The notes: generated by a model from the sequence alone, not told the origin. A DNA stretch of 64,000 nucleotides from Scolanthus callimorphus (GCA_033964015.1 CM066913.1:6423169-6487168); one strand, 5' to 3'; numbered from the stretch's first letter, positions 1 to 12,052 are shown. Program-made: numbers and translations.

Positions 1-212
1 ACACGCCTAGGCGTTTACGCGAGTTGTACACGGGAGTGGTTGTCTCTGCCATGCGCGCGTGCGCGTTGTCCAGTGGGTTTTTGTGATTTTGTAGATTCTC
101 GTACTGGTGACTCTGGCTCTGGTGACAGCCATTAGATGACCTTTCCTGATTGGTCGTTTTTGAACGTTGGGCATGCGCAGAAATCCTTGTCTTTTAAAAA
201 CTCTGTGCCATT

Positions 213-325
213 CTCGTACATAGAGCCCCACTGCTTGTCTGCTTGCAGTGGAGGCTCTGGGACATCCATCTGAGGGCTTTCGCTGATTGGCTGATTTTGA
301 AAGTTTGGGAATGCGCAGAAAGCTT
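213..325 (+). repeat. Copy of a dispersed 'CCCAGAGC' MITE-like repeat
   Basis: Starts with CATTCTCGTAC and contains GAGGCTCTGG, ACATCCAT, GCTGATTGGCTGATTTTGA and ATGCGCAGAAAG in that order. The same order, reverse-complemented, is seen at 12975-13107, and related copies lie at 45591-45735 and 51765-51905. No coding potential is visible. A diverged second piece with GGCTCTGGTGACAGCC lies just upstream at about 107-130. Confidence 0.6.
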
Positions 326-718
326 TTTCCAGAGCCTACCCTGGAATTCTAGAATTTTTTCTAGCTTATTTCCTACGCTAAATTGCCGAAAAAGTCCTCA
401 AAACTTGTAAATATTTGGGTTAAACGTTGCTCGTCGCCATCTTTGTTTTAGCCCCGAAGAGCCTGAAACTGTTGCTTATGATACCAATTATAATGAAGAT
501 CACATCGTGCTTTGTTTTGTAGATTTTACTAAAGTCTTTAAAATGACACACACAATGATGGCTACCTTCTGTACGCTGCCCAATGGTACACAACCATGTG
601 CTTCGTGGATACACAGGTGAGTGCGTGAAGTCTTGTCCTTGCGTGTCATCCGCTGACCTCGTAAGATGCGGGTTTCTATTATTTTCGCTGCAACATAGGG
701 TTCCAACTCCCTGTGTGA

Positions 719-1125
719 ATAGGAGGATCCTTGCTGACGTCATTGTTTACATTCACGAAATTTTGAAACGCTGTTTTTATCTTCGAAAATGCAACGAAAA
801 CTCAAAACAAGTTTATTTTTCATTCTTAAAAAAGTCTTGACCTGTTTCCTTTCTTTCTGTGTCATTTTTCAGGCTAGTTGAAGCTTTTCAAAATTGTGTG
901 AACATCATTGGGGCAAAACACTAATTAGCTCACATGTTTCCTCTAAATTGACCGTTGCACCACGCGCTTAGAATTCGAGATATCAGCTTGAAATTTTCCA
1001 ATTATGTTCTATTTACAGTACTCTATTGATATTCAGAACGCATCATTTTATAGCTCCCTCGAACGGACTGATTCTGAACATTGCTTATGCTAATGAGTCA
1101 AAATGTAAACAAAGGATCCTCCTAT
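719..1125. repeat. Short terminal-inverted-repeat element (MITE-like), about 407 bp
   Basis: The left end ATAGGAGGATCCTT and the right end AAGGATCCTCCTAT are exact reverse complements. Just inside each lies a shared GTTTACATT/AATGTAAAC. The interior has no convincing ORF. No clear target duplication was seen, so the superfamily is not assigned. Confidence 0.55.
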
Positions 1126-1774
1126 ACATGCCAGGTTACACGGAACCTCATTATTGAACCTGTTTGATGTGGCGCCAAAAGCAGACTCGTTCCGCAAACG
1201 ACATTATCCGCTTTACTTGTGTTTTCTTGCGACAAAATACAGTGGCATGCGCCGCGCGCGCCTTCCAAATTAGAAAGTGAAGGAACGAGTCTCAGACAGT
1301 AGGATGGCCATACATCACTTAGGGAACTTAGAAAGTTTGAACCCGGTTTTGTACGATCCTACCATCGTTTAGGAACAAGGACAAGACACCCCAGCAAGCA
1401 CGGCATTGTGCACCACTCGATACAAAGTTCTGGGAGAACTTCTGCTCCTAGTACTAAAAAAGGAAAAGAAAACTATTAGAAAATTGCGTTGAGCATTTTG
1501 GATGCAAAGTGGAGTGCAACAGTCCACGCACTGTGCTCATGGCTGGTAATATATAGATTTAGCCACTGGCTACAAGTGCAGCACTCAGTTACATATTTTT
1601 CACAGGCGCGCAGTATTTTCCCGCCAAAATGAGAGACGGTTTGGGGTTGCCTGTGGTATATTGGACAGGCAGACACGCACGGATGCGCCCACGGTATTTA
1701 TTGCAATACCGCTGAACCATGAAAAGCGAAGTCGATCGTATATCTAAATTGTCCTTTTGACCCTTTTAATAAGT

Positions 1775-1887
1775 CCAGTCATGTTTTCCGCAGATGACGT
1801 CAAATTTATTCTATTCAATTTCTGGTCTATTGAACACATTTCAAAAGAATAAATTTGACGTCGAACGCGGAAAACATGCGTGACTGG
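1775..1887. repeat. Imperfect palindrome (foldback), about 113 bp
   Basis: CCAGTCATGTTTTCCGC near the left is answered by GCGGAAAACATGCGTGACTGG on the right. GACGTCAAATTTATTCT is answered by AGAATAAATTTGACGTC. The spacer is about 25 bp. Probably a decayed MITE. Confidence 0.55.
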
Positions 1888-2039
1888 GTTGGAGTTGTAT
1901 GGGATAGAGCTAAGTTCACATGACTGTGGTAAATCAAAAGCAAAGTAAATACACCGATTCCGAACAAAACGTATAGGAGTAAATTAACGCAAAGTAAGTG
2001 AGAATTACTCACGGCGTTCAACTGTTATATAGACCACTG

Positions 2040-2190
2040 TTTTGCTCGCGCTCTTAGAGTGAGTTTCATATGACTGTAGTGAAACCAATCGCAAAGTAAT
2101 TACACCGAATTACACCGAGTCTGAATAAAACCTATAGGAGTGATTGCAAAATAATTGTAAATTGCTCACGACAGTCATCCGAAATCTGAT
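2040..2190. repeat. MITE remnant of the 'CATATGACTGT' family
   Basis: Has TTTCATATGACTGTAGTGA on the left and GACAGTCATCCGAAAT on the right. A clearer copy of the same family is at 57659-57912, and a partial one lies near 1905-1935. Non-coding. Confidence 0.45.
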
Positions 2191-2203
2191 CTAACACACT
2201 CAC

Positions 2204-2315
2204 CTGGTCCTGTAACAGGTACCCCAGTTAAAAAGGCCACACTTGTACCTTTCAGTTATAGTGTAGTAAGTTGTGACGTAGATGACATAGCTCTGTACCA
2301 CAGGCGTGCAGTCCA
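2204..2315 (-). CDS. Internal exon of the PAN/EGF gene, Cys-containing segment
   Basis: On the minus strand a pyrimidine-rich acceptor ending TTTTAG precedes this 112-nt exon, and a near-consensus donor CCAG|GTGAGT follows it. Read in phase 1, it encodes a segment beginning DCTPVVQSYV and ending KCGLFNWGTCYRTR. The preceding EGF exon ends in phase 1, so the joined frame is open across the splice, which is the main support. The segment is rich in Tyr, Thr and Cys and looks extracellular; no domain is recognised with certainty (an EMI-like or other Cys module is possible). It ends in phase 2, so further 3' exons must lie below position 2204 or outside the window; none was identified. Confidence 0.55.
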
Positions 2316-2578
2316 CTAAAATAAGCACATGAATGTATCCTTTATTTTCATAATCCATAATTACTTCATTCATATTCTTTACTTCCATTATTACTTTTGT
2401 GTGGTTGCTAGGGAGTGTGAGGGTTCCAGGGTGTCGCTATCAAAGGTATACCTCTACTGAAAGTAATTTTTCCTATTGTACAGTGCGCGTGTGCAGAAAG
2501 GCGGTTTTTATAATCTGAAAACTGGGTATTTTATTCAATCTGACAATATTGCGGCTTTGCTAAAGGGCTCGCAATTAC

Positions 2579-2978
2579 CTCGACATGTCCCGTTGTGCAT
2601 GTGGTAACAACGATTACAGTCACATCTGTAAGATCCAGGCACGTTCACGCAACTCGAGTTCGCCGGGCATGTATGCGAATCACTAGTGGCACATTCATCG
2701 ATGTCGTGACAAGTTTTTGTCACGTTATCCATCCGATATCCTGCGTGACAATGACAACTGTAGGAACCATTGGTGTTGCGGCAATCAGAAAACAGCGGGC
2801 ATGAGTGAATATTGTCTACACATTCATCGATGTCATGGCATAGTCCTGTCGTGTCGTTATACAGGCGCCCCGTGTTACATGGATGGGTGGAGTTGATTGG
2901 TCCGACACATTTATAGCCTTCAGTCTGGGTTATGCAGGTTTGGTTGTTTGGACAGTGGATACCACGGCAGGTGTAACT
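2579..2978 (-). CDS. EGF-domain exon of a secreted or membrane protein
   Basis: A 400-nt exon on the minus strand, acceptor TTTTAG|AGT, donor CGAG|GTAATT, phase 0 to phase 1. It encodes about 133 residues with three EGF-like units: a first Cys-rich unit (CRGIHCPNNQTC), then two calcium-binding EGF domains that each start with DIDEC. Both calcium-binding units fit the Asn/Asp beta-hydroxylation consensus C-x-[DN]-x4-[FY]-x-C-x-C (for example CVNVPGSYRCDC). Known EGF families of this kind act outside the cell in adhesion, matrix or receptor proteins, with Ca2+ stiffening tandem domains. The upstream PAN exon (3551-3828) and downstream exon (2204-2315) match it in phase, so the three form one gene. 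Confidence 0.85.
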
Positions 2979-3550
2979 CTAAAATGCAGAACAACAAAAC
3001 GCAGTGAGCTCAATTATTTTGTATCGCATCGATACGTCAAGTTGAAGCGCTTGACGGTCTGACCATAAGGGCCTGAGGTCAGCTGATTTTACAAGACTTT
3101 TCCAACTCATGGATATACAAGGTATAGAAGCAGATAGGAGGGGCTCTAAGGTCATTCACTCCTTCACCAGTTCACTCGCGCTCGTAAACTAGCCGGCAAC
3201 AGGCGTTACATGGATCTCCTTTGCAAGGTCCCCCATATGAAGATGTAGATGTAGAAGCGATAAGAGCATGTTGCCACATCTAAAAGGCCCATTCATTCTT
3301 GGGAATACCAATTACCCGAATAAACGCCCCTCGAACAAACGCCGCATTTGAGAGCCCACTGGCCTTGCAAAAAGAGTTTTGTCACACAAATGAATTACTC
3401 GTCTTGATAAAACTTCATCAAGATAATACCGGCAGAAAAGACAAGAAAAACGTACTGATAAATGACTTCGCGCTCCTTCACTTTAACTCGTTATCATGGT
3501 TCGCATATCCACGAACAACCTTGCTTTGGGCACCCAACCTGACCACTTGC

Positions 3551-3828
3551 CTGTAAAAAGTAATAATTCCATCCGTCTTTTCTCCGTAAATCTTCAGGAT
3601 GATCCACATGATCAGAGTTGCTAAGCTCACATCTCCTTTCATCATTTTCAATCGGTGAAAGATTGAATGAGATGCATTTCGAGTGCTTATAACATTTTTG
3701 GAAACACTGCGTTCTGGCTCCGGACTCGCTGTCTTTTGATACGGGAGTCACAGAGATCACGTGATTTTGAAACTGTTTACCGCTGACAGCTGGAGCAAAA
3801 TCGAGGACTCGACAGCCAGAGGCATCAA
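3551..3828 (-). CDS. PAN/apple-domain exon, 5' part of the same gene
   Basis: A 278-nt exon on the minus strand following acceptor CATTACAG. It encodes about 92 residues with Cys spacing typical of a PAN/apple module: a first Cys near the start (SGCRVLDF), then CFQKCYKHSKC, then a CELSNS...HPEDL...WNYY tail. PAN modules mediate protein or carbohydrate binding outside the cell, and PAN plus EGF is common in cnidarian surface proteins. The exon ends TTA CAG and is followed by GCAAGT, so the donor looks like a GC-AG type (CAG|GCAAGT) rather than GT. The phase-0 end matches the phase-0 start of the EGF exon. No signal-peptide exon was found upstream. Confidence 0.7.
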
Positions 3829-3959
3829 CTGTAATGAAGAATAGAAATCGTTACCTCTGGTAGGAAAGATAAAATACATAGTACACGAGAATGCGGGTAA
3901 ATGATATTTTGACTTGTCACGAAAAAATTCATTGTAATTGTAAACTCGATGCAAAGTCC

Positions 3960-4036
3960 GTCTCCCAATTAGTAGTGCACTCGTGCACGGCTAAATACAT
4001 TTTGAGACGTTAATAAAGTTCCTTACTTACTTACTT
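3960..4036 (+). repeat. Retroposon 3' tail with (TTAC)n
   Basis: The sequence runs into AATAAAGTTCC and then four TTAC/CTTA repeats. A second short tail of the same repeat unit is at 4198-4211. This pattern fits the 3' end of a SINE or LINE that terminates in a microsatellite rather than poly-A. The element's 5' limit is not defined. Confidence 0.45.
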
Positions 4037-4039
4037 AGA

Positions 4040-5530
4040 GAAAAGAGCATCGTACAAAATTCCCTGTTCCGTTTTCCTCGCTATCACTGCTAGCGTGCTG
4101 ATTACGTTTGAATCCTCAAAAATACTCTGCAAGTCTACCTACCCCTCCCCCGAAGGGCATATTTTAGACATGAGTTTGGTTATTGCATTCTATCTATACT
4201 TACTTACTTACATATTTTATTTCCATCTCAGTTGAAAAAGTTATCTAAACCGAGAGCAGTTTAATGAAATGCGAAATGGGCGGATTTAAAAAAATGTGAC
4301 TGTTTCTGTAAATAATTCTGAAATTCGACTGCATCATTTGCTACAGTTGCAATAGTCTAAATCCGCCCCTGCCCGCCCCATTTTTCTCACAAATCCGGAC
4401 GAGAAGCATTTGGTTTTTCTTGCTTTGCCTTAGAATGCATTTTTTTAAAACAAATTCAGATGACTAAATAAGGTCAAGCAGTCTTTCCATCTGCAAAAAA
4501 ATCCTTCATTTTAGCCTGAGCTATTAAGACGATAAGAAGAAGAAAAAACCCTCGGGTTTACTTGGTCTTTCTTCATTTTCAGTTCATTCTACGAGACTAA
4601 AATCCGAAAAAGTGTGAAATTGTGCAACAAAACGCTAATGGTCTGGAGCTTCTCAAGTAAACAAGGTAGTTTTTAGTTCCATAGTTCGGGGTCTTAAAAA
4701 TACTAGGAAAAAATAAACTTCACTAAACTAAACAACTTCAGAAGACAGGGCAATCTTTTTGCTTTAAAACGATATATAGCTGGTCATCAAAGCATAAATT
4801 GCGACGCGACGATATTTTTTTCCCGTAAGCACGTCGAATGCTTTTACAGAGACCTTAAATGAAAATTCACATAAATGTCGCAAAATGATGACGCTAAATC
4901 AGCTAATTGATGTATGAAAAGGTGGGGGGAAAAAAAGATTTGCTACTTACCAAAGATATTCACGTTCCAAAGAAACATCCAAATAAGCTTGATGAACATT
5001 TTGAACGTAAGCGTTTGAAAAGTGTGTTCTTATTAGAGTTATTATTGTACATGGCAATTCACGTTATTAGTTTAAGTAGGCTTAATTCGACCATTGTAAG
5101 ATTTAATTATGGGGTGTATTACCATGGAAACCCCATAAGGAGTCCCGTAAGACAATATTACACCTGTCATGAAGATAACTTTTCAGGGTCTTAGCACAGA
5201 ATCTGAGGTTCAGTCAAATTAAATTGTTACTTTTCACTGGGAATGTCGTTGGCTCTGTTTAACTCCCCTTGATCTGACTATGAACTATTGAAATCTTGAC
5301 TTTCATTTGCCTTATTGTTGTATTGTACTCGGTTTAAATTAACCCATCTGAGAATCCCCACCTTTTAGGAAGGCCAACTCAGTGGCAGTGCTACATTGCG
5401 CTGACTTCTATTTATTTTTTATTTATCTTATTTCTTTTAATTCTATTATTGTAATTTTTACTACTATTTTAATATTTTTATTGTACATTTTTATGATTTG
5501 AGATATCTTGCAACAACTTTTATTTTTCAT
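4040..5530. other. Intergenic stretch, no gene recognised
   Basis: AT-rich DNA with scattered short runs. A 95-codon frame at 4907-5194 has no recognisable domain, no splice context and low complexity, so it is not called. The 3' part grades into the retroposon tail at 5540. Confidence 0.4.
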
Positions 5531-5539
5531 AGGAATTTT

Positions 5540-5681
5540 AATCTAGGCCATGTTATCACCAATTGTAAATATCTTATCAGCTATTTCATTTTAAACTATT
5601 GTTATGATATATCATTGTAAAGCGCCACTGGATTTTTAGTAGAAGCGGCGCTGTATTAAATTGATTATTATTATTATTACT
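5540..5681 (+). repeat. LINE/SINE 3' end with (ATT)n tail
   Basis: Contains TGTAAAGCGCC and GCGGCGCTGTATTAAA followed by TTGATTATTATTATTATTA. A GC-rich stem followed by a trinucleotide microsatellite is a common 3' terminus of L2/CR1-type retroposons. The T-rich DNA upstream from about 5400 may be its decayed 3' UTR. Confidence 0.5.
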
Positions 5682-5689
5682 TCTGGTTT

Positions 5690-7319
5690 CGTGCGAACCG
5701 TGCTTTTTTGCCCGCGAATACTTCTATTAAAACAACGTTTAGTGAGTTTTGTATCGCTTGATAAGAAATGCTTTAAATTAACGCTTTGAAATATTTGCGA
5801 CCTGTGAATCATTTGGCTCTACATTTTTAATAGACTGATACCACATAAAGATATCCAAGACATCAACTAATAGGAATTTGTAGAAGTCTGGTTTACTTTC
5901 GACGGTTATCTGAAATTCCTTCACATGGGGCTTAGTTTCATCTTTCGCTCTTTTTCTTCTTCATTCCTTATTCATATGTTTTCTTTTTACTTTAGTATTT
6001 TTTCTCACTGTTATTTTGTACTTAAGCCTTAAGGATATTTTTTATGTATATACATTTTTAAATAATCTACTTTCATGACAAGAAACGTACCAAAACAACA
6101 TGAAATCGACTGACAACTCAAATACAGTAATAGACCAGGAGGAAGGGCCCTAAAAAACATCGCAACGTAGCACATCTACCACATACTCTTGCAACTATGC
6201 TAGTTAAATAGCCACATCTCTAAGGAACAGTTTTAGCCACGTTGTACTAATGAAACGTTGAGACATCATAGTGCTGGGGGCTGAAATGTTATACCCATTA
6301 TGGTCCCGGCCTCTATTGTCGGTTTATGTCATGTGACGTCATCAAAAAGCTAACTTCAAAAACAAAAGACCTACAGAGCTGTCTTTCTGTGATGAATATA
6401 ACTCAATTCAAGGATTTTTCACACGAAATTTCGGCACCTTCTACCAAGTAGTTCTCAAGATATCGCCAAAGCTATTTATGTCACGCAACACCAGTCACGT
6501 ATTTTGAACTTGCCGTATTTCACTTGAATTGCACCGTTCTTACCTTTTTGGCACGTCAGCATGTTATAAAAGTTTATATCTTACCATTCTGATACTATTC
6601 TTACAATTTGGATTGAAAATAGCGTCGTTTTGGAGACCCGATTAATTGGCCGCCATTATGGAGAGATATAAATTTCGTCACGTGACAAGTGAAAACCAAG
6701 AATAATGGGACATAACATTCTACAGCCTTCGTGTTGAAACTTTGAATGTATAACTCTTGATAGTATGGTGCTGCGATAAACTTCAAAATTGGCTGAAGGA
6801 TTCATATGATGGATGTCGTCACAAATCTCTTGCCAATGTGACGTTTCGAGTTTCCATGGCAACCGTTGCTATGCGAAAACATCGTTCACCGAGACATAGC
6901 ATTAAAATGAGAATTTTGTGCGAATTATGGTCGCGTTTGAAGCCTGACAGCAAAATAACATGCAAAATGGTCACCTTGTTTTGCGTAAGGTGTCCCCATT
7001 CCCTAGCGGTCAGGGCGCGTATTTTATGCTTGACAGCTTTACCGACAACGTTTCCGGTTTGAAATAGCTGTATGTCTCCAGCGCGCTTTGCCCAAAACTT
7101 TCTTCCACAACTTGTGGATATGAAAAAACTAACTTTCCTGTGAGCGCATGTTACTGTCCTGTACTGTAGCTAAAAGGGAGACAACAATGGTAATAGTGCG
7201 TGACTGAAGGGGATTGCGTTACTGCTGCATGCTGCGAGTAAATAATATCCTGGCATTTTGATGCAGGTCAGTGACAGTGCATTCGTAGCAAGATAACCAA
7301 TTCACTTACTTCGCTCGCT
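5690..7319. other. Upstream region of P450-1, no other gene recognised
   Basis: No exon with splice signals or domain was found. Several short frames (6601-7062) lie in repeat-like DNA. No clear TATA box near the P450-1 start could be assigned. Confidence 0.4.
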
Positions 7320-9318
7320 ATGTACTGGCTCGCTGTAGTGCTAATAGTGCTAGCTATTCTCTATTGGGTCGGCGTCAGCCGTTACTTCCTACTCGCTAAC
7401 GTCCCGATAGACGGTCCAAAACCTTGGCCTTACGTCGGCAATCTGCCTGACGTCTTCAAACATGGCGGCATGCATAAACTGTTCATGCATTATTTTACTA
7501 CCTATGGTCGAGTGCACAAGATGTACATAGGCAGAGCTCCTGCTATTGTCGTCAGCGATCCCGAAATGGTCAAGCAAATCACTGTCAAGGAATTCCACAA
7601 GTTCGGAAACCGTCCCCTCTTCATTAAACCCAACCCGCCTATGGATTCCGGGATGTTCCTTGGTCAGGGCGCTCTGTGGAGACGAATAAGAACGACCCTT
7701 ACCCCCACCTTTAGCGCTTCCAAGTTGAAACAGATTGTCCCGATTATAGATGAAGCTACCGCCGTTTTGCAGGATAAAATGGGTTCGTTTGCAGCTACAG
7801 GTTAGTTTAGTTTATTGCAACAAGCGATGCGCTAATTTAGCTGGAATATCTACACAAACCGTAATTTCAGTTCGAAAAGTGTTTACATATCAAAAATGTA
7901 CCGGAAATCCTAATATCAGCGGGTTTTATGCAACTATTTTGCATGGCATGGTGTGATTTTGGACGGGGTGATTAGCATACAAACTCTACGCTTGGTAAGT
8001 TAATTTGATTTGAAAACAAACCTTTGATCGAGGTGTTTGTAGAAGAACAATGGGTGTATTTGAAAAGAGTCCTGCGTGAGTCAGCGAACCTGGGACCGGA
8101 AATGACAGTGACAGGTTTTTATCGGACGGTGAATCCAACTGCGCCTGACACAGTCCATGCATCGTGATAGGATAGATCACCCGAGTCGCAAAAGCAATTT
8201 TAATACATTAGGATACCTCTCATAGGAGGAACAAGACCGGGACAAGAGAAAGAGATCTGTTTATATTCAGGTTGGCAAAAGCTTGCCAGCGAAGTTATGC
8301 GAATGACCCACAATCTTGTTCATTCATTTGTTTTCTCTGTCACTAAGGTGAAAGCACAGATTGTGTAAACCTGTTCAGCTTGTTTGCCCTTGACGTCATC
8401 ACCAAGTCGGCCTTCGGCATCGAGACAGACATTCAGACGGATCCGGACAGCACTTTCTATCAACTGGCGAAAAAAGCTTTCCAGACGCCTCTATACATAC
8501 GTGCATTCTCCATGTTCCCTTTCTCTGAGTACCTCAGCAAATACGTAGACATTCTGCCGAATATCGACTACTTCCTGAAGATAGCACTGTCCATGGTGGA
8601 GCAGCGAAAGCAACAGGGTAGGGGAGGGAGGCGGGATCTTGTCCAGCTGATGCTAGAGGCACATGAGCATCACACCGATGGCGTCCCAAAACTAAACGAC
8701 AACGAGTTGGCGGCGCAATCACTGACCTTCCTCCTCGCAGGATTTGAAACCACAGCCAACACCCTCGCCAATACCGCGTACCTCCTGGCACGTCACCCGG
8801 AAATCCAGGAGAAGCTCATCAGCGAGCTCGAACTCGCGCGCAGTAACCGGGGGGACTCGCCTTTGTATGAGTACTCCCAGAAGATTGACTACCTGGACAG
8901 GGTAATCAACGAGAGCCTTCGCTTGTACCCCCCTAACTATTTGATATTACGCCGATGCGACGAAGAATGCGAGATTAATGGAGTGCGCTTCCCTAATGGT
9001 GTAGATGTGAATATCCCGGTGTACGTCATGCACCGAGATCCGAAAGTTTGGGACAACCCGGACACGTTTGACCCTGATCATTTCCTCCAGGAGGCCAAGG
9101 AGAGGCGTCACCCGTACTCCTTCATTCCGTTTGGCATGGGACCTCGCCAGTGCATCGGAATGCGGTTCGCCTTGATGGAGATCAAGATCGCTCTCGTGAA
9201 TGTTCTAGAGAAGTACAAGTTCTGTGCTGCGCCGGATACGGAGAGGAATCTAGAGCACAGGGCGGTGATTCTCATGGCCCCGAGGGATCCTATTAGATTG
9301 AGGGTTGTGAAGCGATGA
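7320..9318 (+). CDS. Cytochrome P450, clan 3 type (P450-1)
   Basis: Two exons: 7320-7800 and 8348-9318, intron with GT/AG ends (ACAG|GTTAGT; CACTAAG|GT), phase 1. The product is 483 aa, the usual P450 length. Residues 1-20 are a hydrophobic ER anchor, followed by the proline-rich hinge GPKPWPYVGN. The C-helix has ALWRRIR. The I-helix oxygen-activation motif AGFETT is near residue 291, the K-helix ESLR near 349, a PERF-like FDPDHF near 400, and the haem-binding loop FGMGPRQCIG has its Cys ligand near 429. All key residues are intact, so an active microsomal monooxygenase is expected. CYP3A/CYP5-like clan 3 is inferred from motif style; the family number and substrate are unknown. First of five same-strand paralogues. 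Confidence 0.93.
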
Positions 9319-9955
9319 TGAGGAGGGGCCATCTGATTGGTTCCCCGCTACATAAACTACTCAACGAACAGGGTTTGATTTCATGGAGGCGTCATATACT
9401 CCGCGCTTTCTCCGGGCCCGATCCGTCTAAAAACCTTACTCAGGTTCAAAACTTTTCCCGATCGCCATAACCCATTTTGCTTCGTTTATCACAAGAACTG
9501 ATGACAACTGATTGACTACCTCGGACTACTGTAAACCTCGCGGCCAAATGAGTTCATCTTCTCAAAATAGAGGAAACTATTCAGATTCCATCTCAGATGT
9601 AAAAAAAATACAAATCGAGAAGTTATTTACATGTTCATCGTTTGTATTGCAACATCCATGTACTATGCAAGTTGAAAGTATTTGATTAGGCAGATAAATT
9701 ATTCACGTCCGACCTTAATGTCCATAAAGCTCGGCTGCACACATTATATCTACTACTTAAAAGCTGAAAAGCCATCAGCCCCAACCCATTCTCCCCACAC
9801 TCATCACGATCTAACCTCCGCCCCCTTCCTTGAACCGTCCCCCGTCCTTTTTTTGATGTGGTAGCCTCCTCTCTTGGCATTTCTAATTTCAATTAAAGAT
9901 GGAAGGTGGACAAGTGGGACGGTTTTCCTTTGTGCCTACGCCAGTGCTATTCTAG
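9319..9955. other. Region 3' of P450-1
   Basis: No gene is seen. An ATTAAA at 9892-9897 could be a distant polyadenylation signal for P450-1, but it is 570 bases past the stop and weak. Confidence 0.3.
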
Positions 9956-10015
9956 CCTGCCTAGAGGCTTGCCTAGAGGTAAGCGCAGATGGAAGCATTC
10001 TCGAACCCAGAGCTC

Positions 10016-10721
10016 CCCAATCTCGTTCCCAGAGCCCGCGTATCTTTTAGGCCAGCGCCAAGATACGGAGCTCTGGAATAATCAAGTCGTGCGACGATTT
10101 TCATTGGCTCGTCATTCCTCTCCACTGCCCATGCGCGCGATTTGAATTCGAAGGAAATCTAACAGAAAATATTTTTCACACAAGCATCACCTGTCGGGCG
10201 AAAACATATTTCCGGTATCAAACGCTGCGCTTCAAAGTCTTTCCACTTGTAGATCTATTGTTATGAATTTTCGTAAGCATTTCGTAAGATCAATTTTCCA
10301 AAACTAGCGTTATAACACGACAAATCATGCAACAAAAGTCTTGATTCTGAGGCAAATGTTCAGTTGTTGATAAAATTTGTCGCGCGCGCGCTGCTGACGA
10401 AGATCACGCCACTTTCAATGTCAAACAGAACGCGCGCTGTTTTGCTAAAACAAAACCTGCTCAAAACTGAGTGAAATATCTCAGTAATTCATGTTTTTAA
10501 AGCTCTTGTTGGCTGGTTTTATAACCACGACAGTAAAATGTGAAAAATTCCTATAACATATTGAAGAACTGTGTGATAAATCCATGATTTTGGTAACGGT
10601 CAAGGTCAAACGCATGCGCACTGAGGAGTACCCAGATTTTAGGTATAAAAAAATTGATTATTCCAGAGCCCTGTATCTTGCCGCTGGCTCAAAGATGCAC
10701 GGGCTCTGGGTACGAGATTGA
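10016..10721 (+). repeat. About 705-bp repeat unit, copy 1 of the 10-13 kb cluster
   Basis: Begins AATCTCGTTCCCAGAGCCC and ends GGGCTCTGGGTACGAGATTG, so its ends are inverted repeats of each other. The interior contains ATTTCCGGTATCAAACGCTG, CGCGCGCGCTGCTGACG and GCATGCGCACTGA. It is directly repeated at 10733. No intact ORF, so a non-autonomous DNA element. Confidence 0.75.
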
Positions 10722-10732
10722 GAGCTCCCCAA

Positions 10733-11432
10733 TCTCGTTCCCAGAGCCCGCGTAACTTTTAGGCCAGCGCCAAGATACGGAGCTCTGGAATAATCAAGTC
10801 ATGCGACGATTTTCATTGGCTCGTCATTCCTCTCCACTGCCCATGCGCGCGATTTGAATTCGGAGGAAAATCTAACAGAAAATATTTTCACACAAGCATC
10901 ACCTGTTGGGCGAAAACATATTTCCGGTATCAAACGCTGCGCTTCAAAGTCTTTCCACTTGTAGATCTATTCTTATGAATTTTCGTAAGCATTTCGTAAG
11001 ATCAATTTTCCAAAACTAGCGTTATAACACGACAAAATCATGCAACAAAAGTCTTGATTCTGAGGCAAATGTTCAGTTGTTGACAAAATTTGTCGCGCGC
11101 GCGCTGCTGACGAAGATCACGCCACTTTCGATGTCAAGCAGAACGCGCGCTGTTTTGCTAAAACAAAACCTGCTCAACTTAGTGAAATATCTCAGTAATT
11201 CGTGTGTTTAAAGCTTTTTTGGCTGGTTTTATAACCACGACTGTAAAATGTGAAAAATTCCTATAACATATTGAAGAACTGTGTGATAAATCCATGATTT
11301 TAGTAGCGGTCAAGGTCAAACGCATGCGCACTGAAGAGTACCCAGATTTTGGGTATAAAAAATTTGATTATTCCAGAGCCCTGTATCTTGCCGCTGGCTC
11401 AAAGATGCATGGGCTCTGGGTACGAGATTGGA
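10733..11432 (+). repeat. About 700-bp repeat unit, copy 2 (direct)
   Basis: Same order of landmarks as copy 1 with scattered substitutions; begins AATCTCGTTCCCAGAGCCC and ends at GTACGAGATTGG. Followed by a short piece of the GGCTCTGGTGACAGCC repeat family. Confidence 0.75.
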
Positions 11433-11496
11433 GAGCTCCCCGGCTCTGGTGACAGCCACTGACGCATGCGCGAGATTTGATACAAAGCCGTTCAAT

Positions 11497-12052
11497 CTCG
11501 AACCCAGAGCCCGTGCATCTTTGAGCCAGCGGCAAGATACAGGGCTCTGGAATAATCAATTTTTTTATACCCAAAATCTGGGTACTCTTCAGTGCGCATG
11601 CGTTTGACCTTGGCCGCTACTAAAATCATAGATTTATCACACAGTTCTTCAATATGTTATAGGAATTTTTCACATTTTACAGTCGTGGTTAAAAAACCAG
11701 CCAAAAAGAGCTTTAAAAACATGAATTACTGAGATATTTCACTAAGTGTTGTTTTAGCAAACCAGCGCGCGTTCTGCTTGACATCGAAAGTGGTGTGGTG
11801 ATCTTCGTCAGCAGCGCGCGCGCGACAAATTTTGTCAACAACTGAACATTTGCCTCAGAGTCAAGACTTTTGTTGCATGATTTTGTCGTGTTATGACGCT
11901 AGTTTTGGAAAATTGATCTTACTAAATGCTTACGAAAATTCATAAGAATAGATCTACAAGTGGAAAGACTTTGAAGCGCAGCGTTTAATACCGGAAATAT
12001 GTTTTCGCCCAACAGGTGATGCTTGTGTGAAAAATATTTTCTGTTAGATTTC
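11497..12052 (-). repeat. Repeat unit, copy 3 (inverted, truncated)
   Basis: Starts TCAATCTCGAACCCAGAGCC and runs through the same landmarks in reverse-complement order, including CAGCAGCGCGCGCGCGACA. It stops at CTGTTAGATTTCCTCC, lacking the last 150 or so bases of the unit. Confidence 0.7.

Noticed and set aside
420..840. Overlapping frames of 68-107 codons on both strands
   Set aside because: No domain, no splice signals, and they overlap each other and the TIR element at 719-1125.
3757..3954. A 65-codon minus-strand frame over the PAN exon acceptor
   Set aside because: Shadow of the PAN exon in another frame, partly in the intron.
9500..9530. CTGATGA motif suggestive of a hammerhead ribozyme
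   Set aside because: No paired GAAA and third stem in the right arrangement nearby.
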